Shown here: positions 26,117-36,064 of the stretch, in pieces | How the letters are laid out: the number at the start of each line of letters is the position of its first letter | How positions within the stretch are numbered: position 1 is the first letter of the stretch | Source: Pseudomonas paraversuta | GTDB taxonomy: Bacteria; Pseudomonadota; Gammaproteobacteria; Pseudomonadales; Pseudomonadaceae | Length of the DNA: 64,000 nucleotides | Assembly (NCBI RefSeq): GCF_904063065.1 | Contig: NZ_CAJFCL010000003.1 | Location: forward strand, 124,001 to 188,000 | Direction of reading: 5' to 3' | Program-made: the position numbers and the translations under genes | The notes under the pieces: model-generated | Database searches by the model: none | What the model saw: the letters and a program-made list of their open reading frames with translations, nothing else | Told to the model about the DNA's origin: nothing

Positions 26117-27250
26117 GTGGCCATCGATATTCACTGGATTCGCGACAACGATAGCCTCGGCCAGCATTGCGCCGAATGGCAGAGCCTGCCATTCGTAGCC
26201 CTCGACACCGAATTCATGCGGGTCGACACCTTTTACCCGATTGCCGGTCTGATCCAGATTGGCGACGGTGAGCGCGCTTACCTGATCGACCCCCTGACCA
26301 TCGACAACTGGCAGCCTTTGTCCGACCTGCTGGAAAACCCGGCAGTGGTCAAAGTGCTGCACGCCTGCAGCGAAGACCTCGAGGTTTTGTTACGCCTGAC
26401 CGGCAGCCTGCCGGCGCCTCTGTTTGACACGCAACTGGCCGCGGCCTACCTGAACCTGGGCTTCTCCATGGGCTACTCGCGCCTGGTCAAGGAAGTCCTT
26501 GACCTCGACCTGCCCAAAGGTGAAACCCGTTCTGACTGGTTGCAGCGTCCGCTGTCGGAAACCCAGATCAGCTATGCCGCCGAAGATGCCCTGCATCTGG
26601 CCGAGGTGTATGTGTTGCTGCGTCCGCGCCTGTCGGATGAAAAGTACGCCTGGGTGCTGGAGGACGGCGCCGAACTGGTGGCCAATCTGCGCCGTGAAGT
26701 GGACCCTTACGAGGTGTACCGTGAGGCCAAGCTGGCCTGGAAGCTGTCACCTGCGCAACTGGCAGTACTGCGTGAAATTTGCGCCTGGCGCGAACAGCAG
26801 GCACGGGCCCGTGATCTGCCGCGCAATCGTGTAGTGCGTGAGCATGCGTTGTGGCCATTGGCGAAAACCCAGCCCGACAATCTGGTGGCCCTGGCGCGTA
26901 TTGAAGATATGCACCCGCGCACCGTGCGTCAGGATGGCGAGTTTTTGCTGGACATGATCAAGCGCGCTGCCAGTCTGCCGCCAGAGCAATGGCCGCCGGC
27001 TGTGCCTGAGCCGTTGCCGGTTGAAGCCGCCGCGTTGATCAAGCGCCTGCGTGCCATCGGTCAGGCAGAAGCTGAACGTCTGAACATTGCGCCGGAACTG
27101 ATGCTGCGCAAGAAAACCCTGGAAGCCCTGCTTAAAAGCGGCTTTCCCAATGGCCCTTATCACTTGCCGGACTCACTGCGCGGATGGCGCCGTGAGCTGA
27201 TGGGCCAGGCTTTGCTCGATAGCCTGGCCACCGCTGGAGAACCGTCTTGA
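26117..27250 (+). CDS. rnd: Ribonuclease D
   Basis: A 3'-5' exoribonuclease that trims tRNA and other small RNA precursors. The DEDD exonuclease motifs are visible: FVALDTEFM (Exo I), [12 protein letters not shown] (Exo II) and YAAEDALHL (Exo III). An HRDC domain follows at about residues 205-290 ([20 protein letters not shown]). Length 377 matches the family. The GTG start at 26117 follows AAGGGAG. The stop overlaps the TTG start of ycgL, so the two are translationally coupled. Confidence 0.94.
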   Translation: MAIDIHWIRDNDSLGQHCAEWQSLPFVALDTEFMRVDTFYPIAGLIQIGDGERAYLIDPLTIDNWQPLSDLLENPAVVKVLHACSEDLEVLLRLTGSLPAPLFDTQLAAAYLNLGFSMGYSRLVKEVLDLDLPKGETRSDWLQRPLSETQISYAAEDALHLAEVYVLLRPRLSDEKYAWVLEDGAELVANLRREVDPYEVYREAKLAWKLSPAQLAVLREICAWREQQARARDLPRNRVVREHALWPLAKTQPDNLVALARIEDMHPRTVRQDGEFLLDMIKRAASLPPEQWPPAVPEPLPVEAAALIKRLRAIGQAEAERLNIAPELMLRKKTLEALLKSGFPNGPYHLPDSLRGWRRELMGQALLDSLATAGEPS

Positions 27251-27540
27251 AACGTATTTGCTCTATCTACCGCAGCCTCAAACGCAACGAAATGTACCTG
27301 TACGTGCTTAAGGCCGATGCTCTGGAACGTGTGCCCGAGTCCCTGATGAGTGCCTTTGGCAAGCCGCACCACGCGTTCGATCTGGTGCTGAGCCCCGAGC
27401 GCGCCCTGTCCCGTGAAGACATCCACAAGGTGCTGGAAAACCTGGATACCCAGGGCTATCACCTGCAGATGCCGCCGGCCGAGGACGAATATATCGAGCA
27501 CTTGCCCGAAGAGCTGTTGCGTCGTAACGACCCGATGTAA
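27247..27540 (+). CDS. ycgL: YcgL-domain protein
   Basis: A 97-residue cytoplasmic protein of the YcgL family, whose function is unknown. Conserved parts are [29 protein letters not shown] and [14 protein letters not shown]. The start codon is TTG and overlaps the rnd stop (TTGA). Pairing with rnd, and ycgN further on, is common in Pseudomonas and suggests an RNA-related or housekeeping role, but nothing in the sequence proves it. Confidence 0.92.
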   Translation: MKRICSIYRSLKRNEMYLYVLKADALERVPESLMSAFGKPHHAFDLVLSPERALSREDIHKVLENLDTQGYHLQMPPAEDEYIEHLPEELLRRNDPM

Positions 27541-27546
27541 ATGCCC

Positions 27547-27566
27547 GGCGCCCGGTTCCGGGCGCC
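27547..27566 (+). terminator. GC-rich hairpin after ycgL
   Basis: GGCGCCCGG-TT-CCGGGCGCC is a 9-bp perfect stem 7 bp after the ycgL stop. No T-run follows, so it may be a pause or RNA-stabilising site rather than a full terminator. Confidence 0.4.
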
Positions 27567-27659
27567 TGTCGCAAAAGGCTCATTTTGATTGGCGGTGGCC
27601 GAACGCTACGGGGGCGATCCCGGCGGCGGGCGCTGCAGTGTTTTAGGAAGGTTACAAGC

Positions 27660-28592
27660 ATGCGCGTCCTGATTGCCGAGCACGATTACCCGCTTTACGC
27701 CCAACTCTTGCAGCAGGCTGCACCCGAACTGGAAGTGCAGACCAGCGGCGATTCGGCGCAATTGGCGAAGATGGCTGCAGATTGCCCGGTGTGGCTGGGG
27801 CAGCCGGACCTGATGGCGACCCTGTTGCGTCAAGGGCACAAACCACAGTGGGTGCAATCAACCTGGGCCGGCATCACCCCCTTGCTGGCCGACGGCCTGC
27901 AGCGCGATTACCGGTTAAGCCGGGCAGTCGGCATCTTTGGCCAGGTGATGGCCGAGTATGTGCTGACCTATATGCTCGGCCATGAGCGTGAAGTCATAGC
28001 GCGCCTGCTGAGCCAGGTTGAACGCAAGTGGGACAACCGCACCGGCCGCAGCCTGGTAGGGCGCAAGGTGTTGATTGTCGGGGCAGGGGACATTGGCCAG
28101 AGCGTGGCACAGTTTCTTGTACCCTTCGGGGTTGAGCTGTACGCCATTGCCAGCACTGCCCGGGAACAGGCGCCGTTCCGGGAAGTTGCCACATTGAGCG
28201 ATTTGCCGCGGCTGGTGGGGCAGATGGATTACGTGGTCAACCTGTTGCCCAACACGCCGCAAACCCACGACCTGTACGACGCCGAACTCTTTGCACTGTT
28301 CAACCCCGAGGCTGTGTTCATCAATGCCGGGCGCGGTGTGGCCGTGGTGGATGCAGACCTGGTTGAAGCCTTGCGTGTGGGGCATCTGGCGGGCGCGATC
28401 ATTGATGTCTGCCGTCAGGAGCCGTTACCGGCCAAGCATCCATTCTGGACGGCCTGGGGTTTGCTGCTGACCGGTCATAGCTCGGCGCCGACATCGCCGT
28501 CGTTGATGGTGCAGCTGTTTGTCGACAACCTGCGGGCGTTCCAGGCGGATGAGGCACTGCGCGGCGAAGTGGATTTCGCACGCGGGTATTAA
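27660..28592 (+). CDS. D-2-hydroxyacid dehydrogenase (NAD(P)-dependent)
   Basis: A 310-residue reductase that interconverts 2-keto acids (glyoxylate, hydroxypyruvate or similar) and D-2-hydroxyacids. The dinucleotide site is VLIVGAGDIGQSVAQFL. Active-site parts follow the family order: NAGRGVAVVD with the Arg nearby, DVCRQEPLPAKHPFW for Glu, and a LLLTGHSSAPT segment for His. GhrA-like enzymes are the closest type. The ATG at 27660 is used. A 21-bp piece of its 3' end (28538-28558) reappears in the REP cluster just downstream. Confidence 0.88.
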   Translation: MRVLIAEHDYPLYAQLLQQAAPELEVQTSGDSAQLAKMAADCPVWLGQPDLMATLLRQGHKPQWVQSTWAGITPLLADGLQRDYRLSRAVGIFGQVMAEYVLTYMLGHEREVIARLLSQVERKWDNRTGRSLVGRKVLIVGAGDIGQSVAQFLVPFGVELYAIASTAREQAPFREVATLSDLPRLVGQMDYVVNLLPNTPQTHDLYDAELFALFNPEAVFINAGRGVAVVDADLVEALRVGHLAGAIIDVCRQEPLPAKHPFWTAWGLLLTGHSSAPTSPSLMVQLFVDNLRAFQADEALRGEVDFARGY

Positions 28593-28608
28593 AGAAATGG
28601 TCAGCTTT

Positions 28609-28951
28609 GTGGGAGCTGGCTCCCACAGGGCCCATACACCATTGTGGGAGCTGGCTTGCCAGCGATGCCGGCGACGGGGCTCGGCTGATACAACGCACCG
28701 CTATCATCGCCAGCAAGCCAGCTCCCACAGGGCCCATACACCATTGTGGGAGCTGGCTTGTCAGCGATGCCGGTGACGGGACTCGCCTGATACAGCGCAC
28801 CGCTACCATCGCCAGCAAGCTGGCTCCCACAGGGTTGGGGTGTTCCAGGCGGGTGAGGCACTTGTGGGAGCTGGCTTGCCAGCGATGCCGGCGACGGGGC
28901 TCGCCTGATACAGCGCACCGCTACCATCGCCAGCAAGCTGGCTCCCACAGG
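28609..28951. repeat. Cluster of REP pairs with GTGGGAGCTGGC core
   Basis: Three full REP pairs of about 88 bp start at 28644, 28746 and 28864, and a short palindrome lies at 28609-28628. Each pair runs GTGGGAGCTGGCTTGCCAGC ... GCAAGCTGGCTCCCAC and contains CGATGCCGG and ACGCACCGCTA type middles. The gap before the last pair holds a 21-bp copy (28842-28862) of the 3' coding end of the adjacent dehydrogenase, with one mismatch. The cluster fills the whole space between two convergent genes. Confidence 0.9.
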
Positions 28952-28960
28952 GTTGGGGCG

Positions 28961-29554
28961 TTACAGGCTGAAGTCACCCTCGGCAACCAGCTTGCTCAGC
29001 GGCTCACGCTGGCTCGGGACTTCCTTGGCCTGCAGGTAATCCACCAGGCTGGCCTTGTCGCCCAGTTTGCCGATGGCCACCATCGCCTGAATGGCATAGC
29101 CCTCAGGGATTTTCAGTTCCTGACGTGCGCGCTCGTAATCCAGGCCGCTCATGCCGTGGGTGTGCCAGCCGCTCAAGTGCGCTTGCAGCGCCAGATGGCC
29201 CCAGGCAGCGCCGGTATCGAAGGCGTTGGTCGGAGCCGGCTTTTCTTCTGTAGTACCCGGCGCGGCGAATGTGGTTTTCGACACAATCACCACCAGCGCC
29301 GCAGCGTGTTTGGCCCATCCCTGGTTGAACTCCACCAGCAGGCTCAGGTAACGCTCGAAATCCGGGGTGCCACGCAGGGCGAACAGAAAGCGCCAGGGCT
29401 GCGAGTTGTAGGCCGAAGGTGCCCAGCGGGCGGCTTCGAAAAAGCTCAGCAGGGTGGCCTTGTCGATGCTTTCGTCAGTGAAGGCACGGGGCGACCAGCG
29501 TTGGGTGAACTGCTCATGGATCTGGTGTTCGGCAATGCGATTGGAAGCAGGCAT
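28961..29554 (-). CDS. Nitroreductase family protein
   Basis: A 197-residue FMN-dependent oxidoreductase. The N-terminal RWSPRAFTDESI and EAARWAPSAYNSQPWRF blocks are the family's flavin-binding signature; the C-terminal part has GMSGLDYERAR and YAIQAMVAIGKLG. Such enzymes reduce nitroaromatics, quinones or other acceptors with NAD(P)H. The start at 29554 follows AGGAAAA; a longer frame exists but lacks a ribosome site. Convergent with the dehydrogenase across the REP cluster. Confidence 0.88.
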   Translation of the reverse strand: MPASNRIAEHQIHEQFTQRWSPRAFTDESIDKATLLSFFEAARWAPSAYNSQPWRFLFALRGTPDFERYLSLLVEFNQGWAKHAAALVVIVSKTTFAAPGTTEEKPAPTNAFDTGAAWGHLALQAHLSGWHTHGMSGLDYERARQELKIPEGYAIQAMVAIGKLGDKASLVDYLQAKEVPSQREPLSKLVAEGDFSL

Positions 29555-29709
29555 TCGATTTTCCTGAGTTGATTTGGCGGGTACAAAGCTACTGTTACGC
29601 CTTGAACGTGACAAGTCCAGTGACACCGTCAGTCACCAGCGCTTGGCCCGGGGAGCGCGGGGCACTAGACTGGCGGCCTTTTCCACTCCCTGATGTTGAT
29701 GTTTGAGCC

Positions 29710-30159
29710 ATGGCCGCAATAGTTGAACCGTTCTGGATCCGCAAAACCCTCGATCAACTCGATCAAGAGGAATGGGAGTCGCTGTGCGACGGATGCGGCC
29801 TGTGCTGCTTGCAGAAGCTCGAGGATGAAGACGATAACAGCGTCTACTACACGCGCATTGCCTGCAAATTGCTCGACCTGAAAACCTGTCAATGCACCGA
29901 TTACGCCAAGCGTCGCGACAGTGTTCCGGACTGCATTCAGTTGTCGCCGGGCAAGGCCGAAGAGTTCAAGTGGTTGCCGCCGACCTGTGGCTACCGCCTT
30001 GTCAGTGAACGCAAGGACCTGCCGCTCTGGCACCATCTGGTGTGTGGCGACCCTGACGCGGTGCACCACGAACGCATTTCGCAATCCGGACGCATGCTCG
30101 CCGAGGGCAGCGTGCCGGAAGACGACTGGGAAGATCATCTGATTTTTCGCGCCGGTTAA
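29710..30159 (+). CDS. ycgN: YcgN-family cysteine cluster protein
   Basis: A 149-residue protein of the YcgN/YkgJ zinc- or iron-binding family. The N-terminal cluster CDGCGLCC (residues about 27-34) and later cysteines in [15 protein letters not shown] and DCIQL give the family's metal site. The role is unknown. It lies close to rnd-ycgL, as in other pseudomonads. Its stop directly precedes the next gene. Confidence 0.9.
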   Translation: MAAIVEPFWIRKTLDQLDQEEWESLCDGCGLCCLQKLEDEDDNSVYYTRIACKLLDLKTCQCTDYAKRRDSVPDCIQLSPGKAEEFKWLPPTCGYRLVSERKDLPLWHHLVCGDPDAVHHERISQSGRMLAEGSVPEDDWEDHLIFRAG

Positions 30160-30186
30160 GTGCCGGAGCGGTGCCATGGAGTGTGT

Positions 30187-31416
30187 ATGCCGCTGCGATA
30201 CCAATGGCCTCTGGGGCTGCTGCTACTGATAGTCAGCAGCCCGCTGTGGGCCGCCAAAAAAGTCGACTTTGACTACCATGTCCGCCTGTTGCCGCAAAGC
30301 GATCAGGCCGAGGTGCGCTTGACCCTGGCCGAAGGAACGGCAGTGCGCAGCCTGGATTTCGACCTTGGGCCACCGGGCAGTTACAGCGATTTCAAGGCTG
30401 ACGGCCAGTGGCAGCTGACCCCCGATGCACATCACAGCCGTGGCCTGTGGCACCCGGCGCCGGGCAAGGCCAACCTGAGCTATCGCGTGCACTTGAACCA
30501 TCAGCGCAAGAACGGCAGCTTCGACACGCGGATCACCCCGCAGTGGGCGTTGTTTCGCGGCGAAGACCTGGTCCCTGCGGCCAGTCTCGATCAGCAGGAC
30601 GGCAGCGAGCTGGTGTCGCGTCTGGCATTCGAGTTGCCACCGGGGTGGAAAAGCATCGAAACCCCATGGCCGCGGATCGGCAAAAACCGTTTTCGCATCG
30701 ACGATGTCTCCCGTGTGTTTGACCGGCCGACCGGCTGGATGCTCGCCGGTACGCTGGGCAGTCGCCGCACCATGCTGGGGGAAACCGAAGTGACTGTCTC
30801 CGCGCCCAAGGGGCAGGGCATGCGGCGTATGGATGTGCTGACCCTGCTGACGTTCGTCTGGCCCCAGGTGCAAGCCGTATTCCCGCGTAACCCGGCCAAA
30901 CTGCTGATCGTCGGTGCGGGCAGTCCGATGTGGAAAGGCAGTGCCGCGGCGCGCAACTCGATTTACCTCTCCAGTAGCCTGCCTCTGGTCAATGAAGCTG
31001 GGAGCAGTCCGTTGTTGCGCGAACTGGTGCAGCTGTTCAGCGCGATCAATGTCGAGCCGGAGCATGCCTGGATTGGCGAAGGGCTGAGTGAGTATTACGC
31101 CATTGAGTTGATGCGCCGTGCCGGTGGCATGAGTGACGAGCGTTACCAGGCCCTGCAGCACCGGCTCAATGCTGCCGGCAAGGGCGTGACCCGCCTGCGT
31201 GGCCCGGCCAGCCCGGCGATGGTGGCGCGGGCTGTCACGCTGCTGCAGGCGCTGGACCGCGAGATCCGTTTGCAAACCCGCAACAAGCGTTCACTGGATG
31301 ACGTCAGCCAGGCCTTGATGCGTCTGGACAAGGTCAATACCCAGGTGTTTATCCAGCTGAGCGAAAGCGTGCTGGGCGGGCAGTCCGAGGTGCTGGACAC
31401 ACCGCTGCTGCATTAA
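30187..31416 (+). CDS. Exported protein with a degenerate metallopeptidase (M1/M61-like) domain
   Basis: A 409-residue protein with a signal peptide (about 1-23, ending SPLWAA). The N-terminal half is beta-rich (VDFDYHVRLLPQSDQAEVRL) like the N-terminal domain of M61 peptidases. The C-terminal half keeps the second-helix block HAWIGEGLSEYYAIELM, but where HExxH is expected there is R278-E-L-V-Q282, so both zinc histidines are missing. It is likely a non-catalytic relative. The ATG at 30187 follows GGAG. It lies right after ycgN and may share its transcript. No specific function can be named. Confidence 0.7.
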   Translation: MPLRYQWPLGLLLLIVSSPLWAAKKVDFDYHVRLLPQSDQAEVRLTLAEGTAVRSLDFDLGPPGSYSDFKADGQWQLTPDAHHSRGLWHPAPGKANLSYRVHLNHQRKNGSFDTRITPQWALFRGEDLVPAASLDQQDGSELVSRLAFELPPGWKSIETPWPRIGKNRFRIDDVSRVFDRPTGWMLAGTLGSRRTMLGETEVTVSAPKGQGMRRMDVLTLLTFVWPQVQAVFPRNPAKLLIVGAGSPMWKGSAAARNSIYLSSSLPLVNEAGSSPLLRELVQLFSAINVEPEHAWIGEGLSEYYAIELMRRAGGMSDERYQALQHRLNAAGKGVTRLRGPASPAMVARAVTLLQALDREIRLQTRNKRSLDDVSQALMRLDKVNTQVFIQLSESVLGGQSEVLDTPLLH

Positions 31417-31430
31417 ACCATTACGGGGCA

Positions 31431-31491
31431 TGCCTCGCGGGCTCTTGAATCTGGCTGCGAAGAGCTCGCGAGGCAAGCTCGCTCCTACAGG
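31431..31491. repeat. REP element upstream of the kdp operon
   Basis: TGCCTCGCGGGCTCTT and AAGAGCTCGCGAGGCA pair over 15 of 16 positions with a 13-nt loop, followed by the REP tail AGCTCGCTCCTACAGG. It lies just after the preceding stop and may separate that transcript from kdp. Confidence 0.7.
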
Positions 31492-31503
31492 TAAGCTCGG
31501 TTT

Positions 31504-31555
31504 TTTACGCCTTCTTTACGCCCCCGCATCCCCCTCGATCTCGATCCTTTACGCC
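31504..31555 (+). promoter_or_regulatory. Candidate KdpE-binding direct repeats upstream of kdpF
   Basis: TTTACGCC occurs three times, at 31504, 31515 and 31548. The first two are 11 bp apart and the third is 33 bp further, all in helical phase. In E. coli, KdpE binds two T-rich half-sites (TTTATA and TTTACA) 11 bp apart before kdpF, followed by a C-rich stretch. The T-run and CCCCCGC here look the same. A separate 12-bp palindrome, CGGCAATTGCCG, lies at 31582-31593. Binding is inferred. Confidence 0.55.
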
Positions 31556-31610
31556 CATGTTGCGCACACTCTTCCTACACGCGGCAATTGCCGTTACGGG
31601 GAGATTTGTC

Positions 31611-31700
31611 ATGGGCGTTCTGGATGGAGTGTCGCTGCTGTTGGCAGTGGGGCTGTTCGTTTATCTGCTGGTTGCGCTGTTGCGCGCAGATCGGAACTAG
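31611..31700 (+). CDS. kdpF: Potassium-transporting ATPase small subunit KdpF
   Basis: A 29-residue single-helix membrane peptide (start MGVLDGVSLLLAVG, end LLRADRN) that stabilises the KdpABC complex. It is too short for most gene finders. The ATG at 31611 follows GGGGAG. kdpA starts 8 bp after its stop. Size, hydrophobic helix, charged end and position all match KdpF. Confidence 0.9.
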   Translation: MGVLDGVSLLLAVGLFVYLLVALLRADRN

Positions 31701-31708
31701 GAGCGGGT

Positions 31709-33403
31709 ATGCACAGTTATGACTATGCGCTGATTCTTGCATTCTTCGCGTTGGTGCTGCTGCCGGCGCCCTTTCTCGGGCGTTTTTATTATCGGGTGAT
31801 GGAAGGCCGGCGCACCTGGCTGACTCCGGTATTGGGGCCGGTGGAGAAGGTCTGCTACCGCGTCGCCGGGGTTGACCCGGGCACCGAGCAAAGCTGGCAG
31901 AAATACACCCTGGCCCTGCTGGCATTCAACCTGGCGGGTTTTGTGCTGTTGTTCGCCATTTTGTTGCTGCAACAGTATTTACCCCTCAACCCGCAGCAGT
32001 TGCCGGGGCAAGAGTGGACCCAGGCATTCAATACCGCTGTGAGTTTTGTCACCAACACCAACTGGCAGAGCTACAGCGGTGAAGCGACCCTCAGTTACTT
32101 CAGCCAGATGGCCGGTCTGACCGTGCAGAACTTCGTCAGCGCGGCCACCGGTCTGGCGGTGCTGGTTGCGCTGTGCCGGGGTATCAGCCGCCGCTCGGCG
32201 CAAACCCTGGGCAACTTCTGGGTCGACATGACCCGCGCCACGCTCTACGGCCTGTTGCCGCTGTGTCTGGTGCTGGCGCTGTTTCTGGTCTGGCAGGGGG
32301 TGCCACAAACCTTCGCCCACTACGTCAATGCGCTGACCCTGCAAGGCGCGGATCAGGTCATTCCTCTGGGCCCGGCGGCCAGCCAGATTGCGATCAAGCA
32401 ACTGGGTACCAACGGCGGGGGCTTTTTCGGCGTCAACTCGGCGCACCCGTTCGAGAACCCGAGCGCCTGGAGCAACCTGTTCGAGATGGCTTCGATCATC
32501 CTGATTCCGGTGGCGCTGGTGTTCACCTTTGGCCATTACGTCAAGGATCTGCGTCAGAGCCGGGCCATCATCGCCTGCATGCTGGCATTGTTCCTGATCG
32601 GCGGCGGTACGGCGCTGTACGCCGAATACCAGCCCAACCCGACCTTGAACAGCCCGCTGGTGGAGCAAACCGCGCCGCTGGAAGGCAAGGAAGTGCGCTT
32701 CGGCACCACGGGCACCGTGCTCTGGACCGAAACCACCACCGCCGCCTCCAACGGTTCGGTGAACGGTATGCACGACAGCCTCAACCCGCTTGGCGGGATG
32801 GTGGCGCTGGTCAACATGATGGTCGGCGAAGTGATCTTCGGCGGCGTCGGTGCCGGGCTCTACGGCATGTTGCTCAACGTGTTGATCGCCGTGTTCCTGG
32901 CCGGCCTGATGATTGGCCGCACCCCGGAATACCTCGGTAAAAAACTGCAGGCCAAAGAGGTCCAGTTGTTGGTGGTGACCTTGCTGGTGATGCCGGTGGG
33001 GGTGCTGGTGCTGGGGGCTATCGCTGCCGTATTGCCAAGTGCCGTGGCTTCGGTGAGCAACCCCGGGCCCCATGGTTTCAGCCAGATCCTCTATGCCTTC
33101 ACCTCGGCCAGTGCCAACAACGGTTCGGCATTTGCCGGGCTCAGCGCCAACACGCCGTTCTACAACCTGATGCTGGGCCTGGGCATGTTGATCGGGCGCT
33201 TCGGTTACATCCTCCCGGTACTGGCCCTGGCCGGCAGCCTGGCGATGAAGAAAACCGCGCCCATTGGCCAGGACAGTTTCCCCACCCACGGCCCGCTGTT
33301 TGTGGCGCTGTTGACTGTGACCATTTTACTGGTGGGCGGCCTGACATTCTTGCCGACCCTGGCCCTTGGCCCAATCGCTGAACAACTGACCCTGGGCTTT
33401 TAA
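31709..33403 (+). CDS. kdpA: Potassium-transporting ATPase subunit A (KdpA)
   Basis: The potassium-selective channel-like subunit of the Kdp pump, 564 residues with about ten membrane helices. The four selectivity-loop regions are visible: [56 protein letters not shown] and [17 protein letters not shown]. The start is set at 31709 ([10 protein letters not shown]), 8 bp after kdpF and preceded by AGGAG. A longer open frame upstream runs through kdpF and the control region and is not real. Confidence 0.97.
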   Translation: MHSYDYALILAFFALVLLPAPFLGRFYYRVMEGRRTWLTPVLGPVEKVCYRVAGVDPGTEQSWQKYTLALLAFNLAGFVLLFAILLLQQYLPLNPQQLPGQEWTQAFNTAVSFVTNTNWQSYSGEATLSYFSQMAGLTVQNFVSAATGLAVLVALCRGISRRSAQTLGNFWVDMTRATLYGLLPLCLVLALFLVWQGVPQTFAHYVNALTLQGADQVIPLGPAASQIAIKQLGTNGGGFFGVNSAHPFENPSAWSNLFEMASIILIPVALVFTFGHYVKDLRQSRAIIACMLALFLIGGGTALYAEYQPNPTLNSPLVEQTAPLEGKEVRFGTTGTVLWTETTTAASNGSVNGMHDSLNPLGGMVALVNMMVGEVIFGGVGAGLYGMLLNVLIAVFLAGLMIGRTPEYLGKKLQAKEVQLLVVTLLVMPVGVLVLGAIAAVLPSAVASVSNPGPHGFSQILYAFTSASANNGSAFAGLSANTPFYNLMLGLGMLIGRFGYILPVLALAGSLAMKKTAPIGQDSFPTHGPLFVALLTVTILLVGGLTFLPTLALGPIAEQLTLGF

Positions 33404-33410
33404 GGAGACG

Positions 33411-35486
33411 ATGATGACTATGCCTGCTCCTGTTTCCAAGTTGACTCCTGCGCCTGAAACCAGGGCGCTCGAATCACCCAAAACATCCTTTGCCGATATC
33501 TGGCGTCCGGCCTTGCTGCAAGCCTTCGTCAAACTCGATCCGCGTCAGCTCAAGCGCTCACCGGTGATGCTGGTGGTGGAACTGACTGCCATTTTTACCA
33601 CCGTGCTGTGCTTTATGCCCGAGCCTGCGGTGCCCACCGGGGTGGCGGTGCAGATCGCCCTGTGGCTGTGGTTTACCGTGCTGTTTGCCAACTTTGCCGA
33701 AGCCCTGGCCGAGGGTCGCGGTAAAGCCCGCGCCGATAGCCTCAAGGCCGGCAGCGTCGGTTTGAGCGCACGGCGGCGTACGGCCACGGGCGGTTTTGAA
33801 GTGGTACCTGCGACCCGCCTGCGCAAGGGCGATGTGGTGCGCGTCGAAGCCGGGGAGATGATCCCCGGTGACGGTGAGGTGATTGAAGGGATTGCCGCAG
33901 TCAACGAAGCGGCGATCACCGGCGAATCGGCACCGGTGATTCGTGAGTCTGGTGGTGACCGCTCGGCGGTGACCGGCAACACCCGGCTGGTGTCGGACTG
34001 GCTGCTGGTGCAAATCAGCGCCAACCCCGGCGAGTCGACCCTGGACCGCATGATCGCACTGGTGGAAGGCGCCAAACGCCAGAAAACCCCTAACGAAGTG
34101 GCGCTGGATATCCTGCTGATCGGGCTGACCCTGATTTTCCTGATTGTCGTCGTGACCTTGCAGCCGTTCGCCTATTACGCCGGTGGCAGCTTGCCGCTGG
34201 TGTTTCTGGTGGCATTGCTGGTGACTCTGATTCCCACCACCATTGGCGGCTTGCTGTCGGCCATCGGGATTGCCGGCATGGACCGGCTGGTGCGGCTCAA
34301 TGTCATCGCCAAATCCGGGCGTGCGGTGGAAGCTGCGGGCGACGTGCATGTGTTGATGCTGGATAAAACCGGCACCATCACTTTCGGTAACCGTCGCTGC
34401 ACGGCGTTGTATGCATCCCCCGGCGTGACTGCCAAAGAGCTGGCTGAAGGTGCATTGCTGGCCTCCCTGGCGGACGAAACGGCGGAGGGCAAGTCCATCG
34501 TCGAGTTCATTCGCGGCCTGCATAGCTTGCCAGAGCCTGCGGCCTCTGATTTCACCGCCGTGCCCTTTACCGCTGAAACTCGCTTGTCGGGTATCGACTG
34601 CAACGGGCGGATTTATCGCAAGGGTGCAGTGGATTCGGTACTGGCCTTTGTCGGCCTCAAACGCAGCGAAGTACTGCCGGCGTTGTCGCGGGAGATCGAC
34701 AAGATCGCCCAGAGCGGCGGCACCCCGTTGCTGGTGTGCGCCCAGGGCCGGTTGCTGGGTGCAATTCACCTCAAGGACGTGGTCAAGCCCGGGATCCGCG
34801 AACGCTTTGCCGAATTGCGCAAGCTGGGGATTCGCACCGTGATGGTCACCGGTGACAACCCGCTGACCGCTGCGGCGATAGCGGCCGAAGCCGGTGTGGA
34901 TGACGTGCTGGCCGAAGCCACGCCGGAGAAGAAGCTGGCGCGCATTCGCCACGAGCAAAATGACGGGCGGCTGGTGGCCATGTGTGGCGACGGGGCCAAC
35001 GATGCACCGGCGCTGGCCCAGGCTGACGTCGGCATGGCGATGAACGATGGCACTCAGGCTGCGCGGGAAGCCGCGAACATGGTCGATCTGGACAGCGACC
35101 CGACCAAGTTGCTGGATGTGGTGCAAATCGGCAAGGAACTGCTGGTGACCCGTGGCGCCCTGACGACGTTCTCGATTGCCAACGATGTGGCCAAGTACTT
35201 CGCGATCCTGCCGGCGCTGTTTGCCACCATCTACCCGCAGCTGGGTGTGCTCAACATCATGGGTCTGAGCAGCCCGCAGAGCGCCATTCTTTCGGCCATC
35301 GTGTTTAACGCACTGATCATTGTGGTGCTGATCCCGCTGGCCTTGCGTGGCGTGCGGGTCCAGGCGGCAAGTGCCGCGCATTTGCTGCGCCGCAACTTGC
35401 TGATCTATGGCGTGGGCGGGCTGGTGGTGCCCTTTGCAGGCATCAAGCTGATCGACATGCTGCTCACGGCGCTGCACCTGGTTTAA
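33411..35486 (+). CDS. kdpB: Potassium-transporting P-type ATPase subunit B (KdpB)
   Basis: The ATP-hydrolysing subunit of the Kdp pump, 691 residues. It has the actuator TGES (ITGESAPVI), the phosphorylation site D318-K-T-G-T ([10 protein letters not shown]), the nucleotide-binding KGA (IYRKGAVDS) and the hinge [14 protein letters not shown] and [16 protein letters not shown]. It starts 7 bp after kdpA. All catalytic residues are present, so the enzyme should be active. Confidence 0.97.
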   Translation: MMTMPAPVSKLTPAPETRALESPKTSFADIWRPALLQAFVKLDPRQLKRSPVMLVVELTAIFTTVLCFMPEPAVPTGVAVQIALWLWFTVLFANFAEALAEGRGKARADSLKAGSVGLSARRRTATGGFEVVPATRLRKGDVVRVEAGEMIPGDGEVIEGIAAVNEAAITGESAPVIRESGGDRSAVTGNTRLVSDWLLVQISANPGESTLDRMIALVEGAKRQKTPNEVALDILLIGLTLIFLIVVVTLQPFAYYAGGSLPLVFLVALLVTLIPTTIGGLLSAIGIAGMDRLVRLNVIAKSGRAVEAAGDVHVLMLDKTGTITFGNRRCTALYASPGVTAKELAEGALLASLADETAEGKSIVEFIRGLHSLPEPAASDFTAVPFTAETRLSGIDCNGRIYRKGAVDSVLAFVGLKRSEVLPALSREIDKIAQSGGTPLLVCAQGRLLGAIHLKDVVKPGIRERFAELRKLGIRTVMVTGDNPLTAAAIAAEAGVDDVLAEATPEKKLARIRHEQNDGRLVAMCGDGANDAPALAQADVGMAMNDGTQAAREAANMVDLDSDPTKLLDVVQIGKELLVTRGALTTFSIANDVAKYFAILPALFATIYPQLGVLNIMGLSSPQSAILSAIVFNALIIVVLIPLALRGVRVQAASAAHLLRRNLLIYGVGGLVVPFAGIKLIDMLLTALHLV

Positions 35487-35507
35487 GAACTTTTAGAGGA
35501 CTCAATC

Positions 35508-36059
35508 ATGGCGACTCTTTTACGTCCGGCCCTGAGCCTGATGGTGTTGATGACGGCGATCACCGGGGTGATCTACCCGCTGACCGTTACCGGGATCGCG
35601 CAGCTGGCGTTCCCACAACAGGCCAATGGCAGCCTGGTGCGCGACAGTGCGGGCCAGGTCCTGGGTTCGGCGCTGATCGCGCAGGACTTCACAGGGGCTG
35701 GCTGGTTCCACCCGCGCCCGTCAGCGGGGGCGTTTGCCACGGTGTCCAGTGCCGCGAGCAACCTGGCGCCGAGCAACCCGGCGCTGGCCACGCGGGTCAA
35801 GGACAGTGCTGCGCAGCTGGTGATAGCCGATCAGGGCCCGGTGCCCCTGGCGCTGCTGACCACCTCGGGCAGTGGCCTGGACCCGCACTTGCCTCCTGAG
35901 GCAATACGCTATCAACTGGTGCGTGTGGCTGCGGCGCGTAATTTGCCGGTGCAGACGGTAGAGCAGCTGCTGCAACAACATATCGAGCAGCCGCTGGTGG
36001 GGCCGCCGGTGGTGAACGTATTGCTGCTGAACCAGGCGTTGGCTCAGCTTAAAAACTGA
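35508..36059 (+). CDS. kdpC: Potassium-transporting ATPase subunit C (KdpC)
   Basis: A 183-residue single-pass subunit that helps assemble the Kdp pump and raises its ATP affinity. The N-terminal helix ([20 protein letters not shown]), [35 protein letters not shown] and [10 protein letters not shown] at the end are typical. It starts 21 bp after kdpB with a good ribosome site (TAGAGGA). Confidence 0.96.
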   Translation: MATLLRPALSLMVLMTAITGVIYPLTVTGIAQLAFPQQANGSLVRDSAGQVLGSALIAQDFTGAGWFHPRPSAGAFATVSSAASNLAPSNPALATRVKDSAAQLVIADQGPVPLALLTTSGSGLDPHLPPEAIRYQLVRVAAARNLPVQTVEQLLQQHIEQPLVGPPVVNVLLLNQALAQLKN

Positions 36060-36064
36060 CTGCA

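Noticed and set aside
28607..29572. Long plus-strand open frame across the REP cluster and opposite the nitroreductase gene
   Set aside because: It is translated REP sequence followed by antisense of a real gene.
31430..31708. N-terminal extension of kdpA through kdpF and the control region
   Set aside because: It would cover kdpF, the repeats and a REP; the true KdpA N-terminus ([10 protein letters not shown]) starts at 31709 with a ribosome site.
33558..35477. Long open frame (639 codons) opposite kdpB
   Set aside because: It is the antisense of a certain gene with high GC; the translation is rich in His, Gln and Arg and matches no protein pattern. Similar shadows lie opposite kdpA, the GMC subunit, the cytochrome and poxB.
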